From: Candidatus Poribacteria bacterium
GTDB taxonomy: Bacteria; Poribacteria; WGA-4E; WGA-3G
Reading direction: 5' to 3'
Length of the DNA: 64,000 nt
Assembly (NCBI GenBank): GCA_028818705.1
Contig: JAPPNJ010000011.1
Coordinates: 26,464 to 90,463 of the forward strand
Of the stretch, positions 20,180 through 28,939 are shown piece by piece. The position numbers were made by a program, and so were the translations under genes. Under the pieces are notes generated by a model that was given only the letters and a program-made list of their open reading frames with translations, did no database searches and was not told the origin of the DNA. Within the stretch, counting starts at the first letter, position 1, and each line of letters starts with the position of its first letter.

Positions 20180-21034
20180 TTAATGTCCCGTGGATTCCGG
20201 AATAGGCAGCACAGCGCGTTTCACTTCGTTAACCTTGCCGGGGAAGGTTTCACCGCGAACCCACATGACCGGTTGCCCTCTCCTGCCATTCGACCACTCC
20301 GCTTGTGCGCTGAGATAATGGGAGACGAAACTCCGGCGGAACCGCAGGCTATGGTTGTCCGTACTTTTATGCAAGAGGTGGCTATGGAACCAGATGACCG
20401 CACCCGGCGGTGCTTCTATCGCAATGCCGTCTTCGTCGCGCACACCCCGTGCCAACTTGAACTCCTGCTGTTGTGAACCTTCGAGGTCGTCGTGCTGAAA
20501 AATATCCCATTTGTGGCTGCCCGGAATAACGTAGAGACACCCGTTCCCTGTATCTGCTGGATCAATCGCCGTCCACGTTCCGACAGTTGTTTCGGTTTTG
20601 AACCGAGAACGGAAGTAGAACTTGTCTTGATGCCACGGGAAGCCGAGACCAATCTTCGGTGCTTTCCAGATAAAGAGTGTATTGATACCGAGGATATCTG
20701 GACCGAGGATGTCAACGAGCGGGTCAGTGAGACGCGGATCCCGTACACGGGCAAGGAACGCTGAGTCATAGCAGCTGGGAAAATGGATTTTGTGCATCGC
20801 ATAGATGCCTTGTTGCTCGGTTTTGCCATCTCTGACAAGCGCGTTCCGATCAATGTGTTCAGGTGGAAACGGACGTTTGCCATCAACAATATCTTCAGCA
20901 ACCTGACGGAACGCATCGTTCTCTTCAGCCGTGAATACATCCAAACGAACGAGGTAACCGTTCTCGTTCCAATACGCTAATTCGTCCGCGCTTAGCGCAA
21001 AACGTCGGTCTTGTGGTGTCGATTCTGTAGGCAT
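20180..21034 (-). CDS. PhyH family dioxygenase (tandem copy 1)
   Basis: Near-identical layout to 19306-20169, 10 bp apart; FPWHQDKFYF; CLYVIPGSHKWD; HKSTDNHSLRFRRSFV. Confidence 0.9.
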   Translation of the reverse strand: MPTESTPQDRRFALSADELAYWNENGYLVRLDVFTAEENDAFRQVAEDIVDGKRPFPPEHIDRNALVRDGKTEQQGIYAMHKIHFPSCYDSAFLARVRDPRLTDPLVDILGPDILGINTLFIWKAPKIGLGFPWHQDKFYFRSRFKTETTVGTWTAIDPADTGNGCLYVIPGSHKWDIFQHDDLEGSQQQEFKLARGVRDEDGIAIEAPPGAVIWFHSHLLHKSTDNHSLRFRRSFVSHYLSAQAEWSNGRRGQPVMWVRGETFPGKVNEVKRAVLPIPESTGH

Positions 21035-21356
21035 TGCTATCTCCTATTTCTGAGTTTGCGGGAGCGAGAAAACCCGCTGAACCGCTGTAAATATAATAAC
21101 ACATCAGACGAAAAAGTCAAATCCATTTTTCCTAAGAGTTAGGGTTATTTATGGTAGATTTTAGAATTACCTTTACATTGCACATTGGCAAGGAATGTAA
21201 AGCAAAGACAAATTTTGCCTACCAAGCGAAGGAACTTTCCCTTGCCGACGACTGACAGCTGATAGTCCACACTAAAGTTTTGAGAAATACGCGAAATATG
21301 CTAAAATAGCGTACTTTCTGGTTCAAGGTCACTGTCTAACATAGGGAGGAACGACA

Positions 21357-22535
21357 ATGAACACGAATGCATCACCAGTAAAAGAGACCTATCGCGCCCC
21401 AGCCTTTGCTGATTCTCTACCCGAACTTTCTGCTCCGGGTGCCACACCTGAAAGACTGGCATTCCTAAAGGAGCACGGCTTTCTTATCATTACCGACTTT
21501 GTCGATAACCCTTGGATCCCTATTCTTCGCGAGGCAGGTCGCCGTGTTACCGAGGCGACTGCACCCGAACATGTTTACGATAAAATTGATTGCTCAAAGG
21601 GCTACGTCCATCGTGCTGCACACGATGAACCGTGGGCAATCCGAGGACTCATTCACCCCGCTTTCAATGAACCATGTTTCTCTGAATTCCATGGTTCTAC
21701 GGATTTCCTCGATTTCGTCAGTTCATGGTGCCACGGACTCCAGCCTGAGGACCTGACATTCAGTGGTATGCTGCTCTGGGCAAACCCACGGAAACAGGAG
21801 AACGGACCGAGTTGGCACCGAGATGTGACGTGGTGGGGTGATGGCGCAGGTTACTTCTCACAGCGAGAAGTCCGCGGAGAGACCCCTGAAGACTATTCCG
21901 AAGAGGTGGAGCGAATTCGCTGGAAAGAAATTCAGGAAAGTAATGAGAAGCGAATTACCGAACGGAACAGCGTGAGCATGTTTTTGGCACTCGTTGACGA
22001 TGAATGCCATGAAGTTATCCCGGGGAGCCACCACCGATGGCGCACGCCGTATGAGCATGACGTGCTACTCCCGCAATCCATGAAAGATCAGGGTGTCCCA
22101 TATACACCGAGTTGGAACGGGACCGACCCATTGCCCGGTCAAGTCGCTATCCGGCTCAAGGCGGGAGAGGCACTCATCCGCAATGGTAACAACATCCACA
22201 CTGGACACACTGTACCTGAACGCGAGCGTAACACATTGTCGATCGGCTGGTCGAAATGGTCAGGTGAATCCACCGATGAACCTTCGGTCGCGGACGCACG
22301 AAACGCGTGGCAACTCGATCCTGCTGTCCGGGAGGCATTGCCACAGGCGTGGATGCAGACAGCGTGGGATCGGTGGGCAGAAACCCAAAAACTTGGAGAC
22401 ACGCTTGAGGACCGGTACGCTGGATATGATATTCGGCAGATTAAATCCGGGAAAGTCGCCGGGTGGCGCACCGAGCTGGAACGCCAAGCCGCGGCAGCAG
22501 GCGAGGCATGGGAAGCATTCCAAACGGCTGTCTAA
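21357..22535 (+). CDS. PhyH family dioxygenase
   Basis: SWHRDVTWWG; HEVIPGSHHRWRTPYE; NIHTGHTVPERERNTLSIGW. Confidence 0.85.
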   Translation: MNTNASPVKETYRAPAFADSLPELSAPGATPERLAFLKEHGFLIITDFVDNPWIPILREAGRRVTEATAPEHVYDKIDCSKGYVHRAAHDEPWAIRGLIHPAFNEPCFSEFHGSTDFLDFVSSWCHGLQPEDLTFSGMLLWANPRKQENGPSWHRDVTWWGDGAGYFSQREVRGETPEDYSEEVERIRWKEIQESNEKRITERNSVSMFLALVDDECHEVIPGSHHRWRTPYEHDVLLPQSMKDQGVPYTPSWNGTDPLPGQVAIRLKAGEALIRNGNNIHTGHTVPERERNTLSIGWSKWSGESTDEPSVADARNAWQLDPAVREALPQAWMQTAWDRWAETQKLGDTLEDRYAGYDIRQIKSGKVAGWRTELERQAAAAGEAWEAFQTAV

Positions 22536-22964
22536 ATCCATGCCTATAGTAAACTTAGGATTATCGATACATTGTACCAGGCGAGGTTGGAAAACCTCGC
22601 CTACCTATTTTGGAGAAAAATGGAAGGATTTCCAAATCTCAATGCTCCAACTGCCAACCCCTAATCGCTATTAGAAAATACCTATTCGTTAAATAAAATA
22701 TAACCAAAAACCGCTTTCACGGAGAACGCACAATTCCAAGTTCAGAAACCCAGTAAAATCAAGGCTCCAAAAACACCTCCGTGAAACCTCCGTGAATACC
22801 CCTGTTAAAATACAATCCTTGGTAAAGTTTGAAAATAACTAAAGTTTGGACAAATATGCTAAAGTGTGATAAAGTAATCACAAGTAAACAACACGTTTGA
22901 AGTAACAAAAGGAGCGGGCTTTCCTCCATTCTAAAGACTGGAGCTCCCAAGCCTGAAGAATCTG

Positions 22965-24407
22965 ATGACAGGATTTGATGGATACAACACTGACGGATTT
23001 TATGACGAGATGTTCGCGCCCGATGGAAATGCTCGTCCCGCCGCTCAGATGTTAATGGAGCGAATAGAAGGTTTTCCTGACGGCGAATTGGCGCGCCGTC
23101 AAATAGCCGCTGAATACGCGCTGCTTCGGATGGGCATAACCTTCAACGTCTACGCTGATGAACAAGGCATCGAAAAAATCTTTCCTTTTGACCTCATTCC
23201 CCGAATTATTGATGCCAATGAATGGAATTGGATAGAACGCGGTCTTAAACAGCGCATCCACGCCCTGAATCTATTCATCGACGATGTTTATCACGATCAG
23301 AAAATTATCAAAGACGGTGTGGTTCCAGCAGAGGTTGTACTCTCATCAGAACGGTATTTGCAGCAATGCATAGGGTTAGATCCGCCGCGCGGTATCTGGT
23401 GTCATATCACCGGCACAGACTTGGTGCGGGATAGTGACGGACAAGTCTATGTCTTGGAGGATAATCTCGGTTGCCCATCCGGTGTCTCTTACGTGGTGGA
23501 AAACCGGCAGTTAATGAAACGGACGTTTCCACAGCTTTTTGGGATGTCCCAGATTCAACCCGTGGAGGACTATCCGAGTCATCTGTTAAATATGCTTCGC
23601 TACCTTGTAATGGATAGAGTGCCATCCCCGGAAGTTGCCCTCCTCACACCAGGGATCTATAATTCTGCCTATTTTGAGCACTCTTTCCTGGCACAACAGA
23701 TGGGGGCTGAATTGGTTGAGGGGCGCGATCTCGTCGTAATGGATGGGTTTGTTCATGCCCGAACCACGAAAGGGTTTGAGCGGGTTGATGTCCTCTACCG
23801 TCGCATCAACGACGATTTCCTTGACCCGAAAGCGTTCAGGTCCGAATCAATGCTCGGTGTTCCCGGTTTAATGGAAGTTTACAAAGCTGGACGTATCGCG
23901 CTCGTCAATGCCCCTGGAACCTGCGTCGCCGACGACAAAGTTGTTTGTTCGTTCGTGCCACAGATTATCAAGTACTACCTCGGCGAAGATATTATCGTCC
24001 CAAACGTCCCGACTTATATGTGTTGGGAAGACACAGACCGAAAATACGTTTTGGAGCATCTTGATGAACTCGTTGTGAAAGAAGCGAACCAATCTGGTGG
24101 CTATGGGATGCTGATTGGTCCGCATTCAACACAGGTAGAACAGGAAGAGTTTGCCCGCCGTATCAAAGCCAATCCGCGTAACTACATCGCGCAACCGACA
24201 CTCTCGCTTTCACGTGTGCCAGTACTTATTGATAATGACCATTTTGAAGGACGACACGTTGATCTGCGTCCGTTTATCCTTTATGGCGAAGATATTTACG
24301 TCCTTCCGGGTGGATTAACACGGGTTGCCCTGAAAAAAGGCTCACTGGTTGTCAACTCGTCTCAAGGTGGCGGTAGTAAGGATACGTGGGTCTTGTCAGA
24401 AATGTAA
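22965..24407 (+). CDS. Circularly permuted ATP-grasp protein (COG2308-like)
   Basis: DGVVPAEVVLSSERYLQQCIG..YVLEDNLGCPSGVSYVVENRQLMKRTFP..VVKEANQSGGYGMLIGP..PGGLTRVALKKGSLVVNSSQGGGSKDTWVL. Confidence 0.92.
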   Translation: MTGFDGYNTDGFYDEMFAPDGNARPAAQMLMERIEGFPDGELARRQIAAEYALLRMGITFNVYADEQGIEKIFPFDLIPRIIDANEWNWIERGLKQRIHALNLFIDDVYHDQKIIKDGVVPAEVVLSSERYLQQCIGLDPPRGIWCHITGTDLVRDSDGQVYVLEDNLGCPSGVSYVVENRQLMKRTFPQLFGMSQIQPVEDYPSHLLNMLRYLVMDRVPSPEVALLTPGIYNSAYFEHSFLAQQMGAELVEGRDLVVMDGFVHARTTKGFERVDVLYRRINDDFLDPKAFRSESMLGVPGLMEVYKAGRIALVNAPGTCVADDKVVCSFVPQIIKYYLGEDIIVPNVPTYMCWEDTDRKYVLEHLDELVVKEANQSGGYGMLIGPHSTQVEQEEFARRIKANPRNYIAQPTLSLSRVPVLIDNDHFEGRHVDLRPFILYGEDIYVLPGGLTRVALKKGSLVVNSSQGGGSKDTWVLSEM

Positions 24408-24460
24408 AGCAAAGACAAATTCTGCCCGTGTGGGCAGAATTTCCCGTGTGGGCAGAATTT
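24401..24460 (+). repeat. AATGTAAAGCAAAGACAAATT box plus hairpin, overlapping a CDS stop
   Basis: AATGTAAAGCAAAGACAAATTCTGCCCGTGTGGGCAGAATTTCCCGTGTGGGCAGAATTT; the TAA of 22965-24407 lies inside it. Confidence 0.85.
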
Positions 24461-24476
24461 AGTATAGGAGGGTATA

Positions 24477-25457
24477 ATGCTCAGTCGCGTTGCAGAATCA
24501 ATTTATTGGATGAGCCGCTACATTGAACGCGCCGAAAACGTTGCCCGTTTTGTCGATGTCAACTTGCATCTTATGCTCGACATGCCGGTTGGCATGCAAA
24601 CGCAGTGGGAACCGCTTGTTGCCACAACAGGCGACGATGAGGTGTTTGCCGAACGCTACGGTGATGCATCCCGTGAATCGGTGATCCGATTTCTGACCTT
24701 TGACACTGAGAATCCGAACTCAATTACCTCGTGCCTACGAGCTGCCCGTGAAAATGCACGATCCGTCCGCGAAAATATCTCATCAGAGATGTGGGAACAG
24801 TTGAACGATGCCTATTTGCTGGTGACCAACACCTCTGAAGAATGGGCGATGGCGGAACCTCACGAATTCTTTAGAGACACCAAACTCGCGTCGCATCTCT
24901 TCATGGGACTGACGGATAACGTTATGTCGCATGGTGAAGGCTGGCATTTCAGCCAACTGGGACGGCTCATCGAACGTGCCGATAAAACATCAAGAATCGT
25001 TGATGTTAAATACTTCATTCTACTTCCATCCGTTTGGGACGTGAACACGTCGTTTGATGATATTCAGTGGGGTGCGCTCCTCCATTCTGCCAGCGGTTTT
25101 GAGATGTATCGCCGCACTTACGGACTCATCTCTCCAGATAATGTCGTTGCTTTTCTCCTATTAGACCGTGAATTCCCGCGTTCAGTGCTCTATTGTCTCT
25201 CCAAGGCGGAAGAATCATTACACGCTATCTCTGGCACGCCCTTGGAAACTTTCTCCAATTCAGCAGAACAACGTTTAGGGCAGCTCCGCGCCGAATTCGC
25301 CTATGCCCAAGTCAAACAAGTGCTTTCAAGCGGTCTGCACGAATTTCTTGACGCATTCCAAATCAAACTCAACTCAGTCGGGGACGACATCCACAAAACG
25401 TTCTTCGCATTGCGACCCGTCAACGGAGAATTTACGGCGGAAGAGCCGCTACTGTAG
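24477..25457 (+). CDS. Alpha-E (DUF403) domain protein
   Basis: MLSRVAESIYWMSRYIERAENVARFVDVNLHLMLD; repeated helical pattern and FLLLDREFPRSVLYCL. Confidence 0.92.
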   Translation: MLSRVAESIYWMSRYIERAENVARFVDVNLHLMLDMPVGMQTQWEPLVATTGDDEVFAERYGDASRESVIRFLTFDTENPNSITSCLRAARENARSVRENISSEMWEQLNDAYLLVTNTSEEWAMAEPHEFFRDTKLASHLFMGLTDNVMSHGEGWHFSQLGRLIERADKTSRIVDVKYFILLPSVWDVNTSFDDIQWGALLHSASGFEMYRRTYGLISPDNVVAFLLLDREFPRSVLYCLSKAEESLHAISGTPLETFSNSAEQRLGQLRAEFAYAQVKQVLSSGLHEFLDAFQIKLNSVGDDIHKTFFALRPVNGEFTAEEPLL

Positions 25458-25499
25458 GTGCGTTCACAACTGCACAGGTCTGAAGGGAGCGCGACAAAC

Positions 25500-28400
25500 A
25501 TGTCAATTCGTGTAGCTATCAACCACAAATCTCTTTACCACTACGATCGGCTCGTCAACTTGTCGCCACACGTTTTTCGACTGAGACCAGCGGTGCACTG
25601 TCAAACGCCGATTGAAGCATACTCACTCAAGATTGAACCCGAGAATCACTTCATCAACTGGCAGCAAGACCCCTTTGGCAATTACCAAGCCCGCGTCGTC
25701 TTCCTCGAACCCACACGCGCCTTATCTATCGAAGTTGATCTCATAGCGGATATGACTATTATCAATCCGTTCGATTTCTTTCTCGAATCCAGTGCTGAAC
25801 ACTACCCATTCCAGTACGAAGCGCAGCTTAAAGAAGAACTCACACCTTTTCTCGAAGTCAGGGAAAGCGGTCCACTCCTTACAGCACTGCTTGCAGATAT
25901 TCCCCGGACGAAGAAGAAACTCAATGATTTTCTTGTTGATATCAACCAATCGCTCTGGGAAAAGATAAAATACACAATTCGGATGGAACCGGGTATCCAG
26001 TCTTGTGAAGAGACTTTAGAAAAGCAGATCGGTTCGTGCCGAGACACAGGGTGGCTACTGGTTCAGATTTTGCGTCATCTTGGCTTAGCTACTCGCTTCG
26101 TCTCTGGTTACCTCGTACAACTCGTCGCCGATCAGAAACCTATAGAGGGACCCACCGGTCCACCCCAAGACTTTACCGACTTGCACGCTTGGTGCGAAGT
26201 ATACGCACCCGGCGCAGGATGGATAGGTTTAGATCCCACATCCGGTTTATTCGCTGGTGAGGGACACATTCCGTTGGCATGCGTGCCAGATCCAGTGAGT
26301 GCCGCACCGGTTACCGGCTATACAGATCCGTGTGAAACAGAATTTACCTACAGCAACACCATCCAGCGTATCCACGAAGACCCGCGTGTAACAAAACCTT
26401 ACACAGAAACACAGTGGGCAAATATTAATACCCTCGGTCAACAAGTCGATGCAGATATAATCCGAAACGATATTCGGCTGACTATGGGCGGCGAACCCAC
26501 ATTCGTATCAATCGACGACCCAGACGGTCCAGAATGGGACACAGAAGCAGACAGCCCAAAAAAGAGGGAGTTGGGCGCAACACTGTTGCGACGGCTGCGA
26601 GATAGTTTCGGGCCCGGTGGAGCGCTGTATCATGGACAAGGAAAATGGTATCCGGGTGAACCACTACCGCGTTGGAAGTTCGGATGTTTTTGGCGAAAAG
26701 ACGGCGTTGCTATTTGGCAGAACGACAAACTTCTCGCTGAACCCGACAAAGATTACGGCTTCGATATTCAAGACGCTGAACGATTTACACATCTCCTCGC
26801 GGAACTATTGAGAATCACGCCAGATTGGATAGTCCCGGCTTACGAAGATACGCTCTTTTTTCTTTGGACAGAAGGTAGACTCCCTATCAACGTCGATCCT
26901 CTCGACTTTGACTTCAAAGAGGCATCCGAACGTCATCGACTTGCACAGCTGCTACAGACAGAAACCCTTGGTGAACCGATCGGCTACACCCTACCGCTAC
27001 GCTGGAGTCGTGTAGACGAGGGATGGGAGAGTTGCGCGTGGAATTTCAGAGGCGGACACATGTTCTTAGTCCCCGGAGATTCACCCATAGGACTCCGTCT
27101 ACCGTTAGAATCCATAGAGTGGGTGCCAGATGAAGAGCGAGCGGATGCTTATGAACGCGATCCGCTTGAAACACGAGAGGAAAACTTAGATGCATTAGAA
27201 CAGACAAACTCGCAAAACACAACTACTACAGAAAACGGGGAAGAAGAGAGGATTTTTCACACTGCTCTGTGCGTTGAACCACGGGATGGACGATTGCACG
27301 TTTTTATGCCGCCCTTGACACATTTAGAACACTATCTCAGCCTGCTTGCAACAATGGAAGCGACGGCTGAAGCCTTAGACATGCCCGTGATTATCGAAGG
27401 GTATGAGGTACCGCACGATTGGCGAATCCAATCGCTGAATGTAACCCCTGATCCGGGTGTCATTGAGGTCAACATCCATCCAGCAGCAAATTGGAACGAA
27501 CTCGTCCATAATACCACTACGCTTTACGCACAAGCACGATTGGCGAGGCTTAGTGCTGAAAAATTTATGTTAGACGGTAGACACACTGGCACCGGAGGCG
27601 GCAATCACATTATCGTTGGCGGTCGAACACCCGCTGACAGTCCACTGCTGCGGCAGCCTCACCTGCTACGCAGTCTTGTTACGTACTGGCAGCACCATCC
27701 CGGTCTGTCCTACCTCTTTTCCAGTGCCTTCATTGGTCCGACGAGTCAGGCCCCGCGTGTAGATGAGGGACGCGATGCGCAGCTTTATGAACTCGAAGTC
27801 GCTTTCGAGCAGATAACCGAAGCGTCGGAAAATCAAGGCGAAGATACCCCGCCTTGGCTAATTGATCGATTATTGCGGCACCTGATGGTAGACCTCACAG
27901 GCAACACACATCGTGCCGAGTTCTGTATTGATAAACTCTACTCTCCCGACTCGGCAAGCGGACGGCTTGGGCTGCTGGAGATGCGGGCTTTCGAGATGCC
28001 ACCACACGCCCAGATGAGTATCGTTCAGATGCTTCTGATTCGGACGCTCATCGCCAAATTCTGGAACACACCTTACAAAGGAAGACTCGTACGTTGGGGA
28101 ACGGAATTACACGACCGATTCATGCTTCACCACTACGTCCGCGCCGACATACAGGAAATCGTTAGCGAACTTCAAGCGGCTGGCTATCCGTTTGAAATGG
28201 CATGGTTTGACCCCTTCTTTGAATTCCGTTTCCCGAAATTAGGAACCGTTAATATACGAGATATTGAACTGGAATTAAGGACGGCAATCGAGCCGTGGCA
28301 CGTGTTAGGCGAGGAAGTGACTCGGTCAGGAACATCGCGTTTTGTCGATTCTTCTGTTGAACGCTTGCAGGTGAAGGGGTCTGGACTGACCGACTCTCGA

Positions 28401-28844
28401 TACATTGTCACATGCAACGGGCGACGCTTAATTCTCCACAACACAGGAACCCACGGAGAATACGTCGGTGGGGTGCGTTATCGCGCATGGCAACCTCCAT
28501 CAGCATTACACCCAACCATTGGTATACATTCGCCGCTCGTATTTGACATCATCGATACATGGAACGGGCGTTCAATCGGGGGTTGTACCTATCACGTCTC
28601 CCATCCGGGTGGCAGGCATTACGACACCTTCCCGGTTAACGCTTACGAAGCAGAGACACGCCGGACAAGCCGCTTCGGAGCAGACGGGCATACACCGGGT
28701 GTTGTTCAACCTCAACCCGCAGGTCCAGCGGCTGGACAGTTTCTGGCTGAAGGGCATCCGTCTGGTCCGATGGCTGTCCCGCCAGAAGAGACAAATGCCG
28801 AGTACCCGTATACATTAGATCTCCGTAGGCGTTTTTCAGACTGA
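25500..28844 (+). CDS. Transglutaminase-like plus DUF2126 protein
   Basis: Transglutaminase motifs (GSCRDTGWLLVQILRHLGLATRFVSGYLVQL, DLHAWCEVYAPGAGWIGLDPTSGL) followed by a DUF2126-like region (RLTMGGEPTFVS, GTGGGNHIIVGGRTPADSPLLR). ATG at 25500 fits better than the GTG at 25458. Confidence 0.9.
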   Translation: MSIRVAINHKSLYHYDRLVNLSPHVFRLRPAVHCQTPIEAYSLKIEPENHFINWQQDPFGNYQARVVFLEPTRALSIEVDLIADMTIINPFDFFLESSAEHYPFQYEAQLKEELTPFLEVRESGPLLTALLADIPRTKKKLNDFLVDINQSLWEKIKYTIRMEPGIQSCEETLEKQIGSCRDTGWLLVQILRHLGLATRFVSGYLVQLVADQKPIEGPTGPPQDFTDLHAWCEVYAPGAGWIGLDPTSGLFAGEGHIPLACVPDPVSAAPVTGYTDPCETEFTYSNTIQRIHEDPRVTKPYTETQWANINTLGQQVDADIIRNDIRLTMGGEPTFVSIDDPDGPEWDTEADSPKKRELGATLLRRLRDSFGPGGALYHGQGKWYPGEPLPRWKFGCFWRKDGVAIWQNDKLLAEPDKDYGFDIQDAERFTHLLAELLRITPDWIVPAYEDTLFFLWTEGRLPINVDPLDFDFKEASERHRLAQLLQTETLGEPIGYTLPLRWSRVDEGWESCAWNFRGGHMFLVPGDSPIGLRLPLESIEWVPDEERADAYERDPLETREENLDALEQTNSQNTTTTENGEEERIFHTALCVEPRDGRLHVFMPPLTHLEHYLSLLATMEATAEALDMPVIIEGYEVPHDWRIQSLNVTPDPGVIEVNIHPAANWNELVHNTTTLYAQARLARLSAEKFMLDGRHTGTGGGNHIIVGGRTPADSPLLRQPHLLRSLVTYWQHHPGLSYLFSSAFIGPTSQAPRVDEGRDAQLYELEVAFEQITEASENQGEDTPPWLIDRLLRHLMVDLTGNTHRAEFCIDKLYSPDSASGRLGLLEMRAFEMPPHAQMSIVQMLLIRTLIAKFWNTPYKGRLVRWGTELHDRFMLHHYVRADIQEIVSELQAAGYPFEMAWFDPFFEFRFPKLGTVNIRDIELELRTAIEPWHVLGEEVTRSGTSRFVDSSVERLQVKGSGLTDSRYIVTCNGRRLILHNTGTHGEYVGGVRYRAWQPPSALHPTIGIHSPLVFDIIDTWNGRSIGGCTYHVSHPGGRHYDTFPVNAYEAETRRTSRFGADGHTPGVVQPQPAGPAAGQFLAEGHPSGPMAVPPEETNAEYPYTLDLRRRFSD

Positions 28845-28939
28845 ATAGCTGTTGGCACTTAGTGGAAAGTGTCTATTTTTAGAATGCCCATAATTAAATC
28901 TAATCTTATAGAACACGTAACATAAATCAAGTAGAAAAA

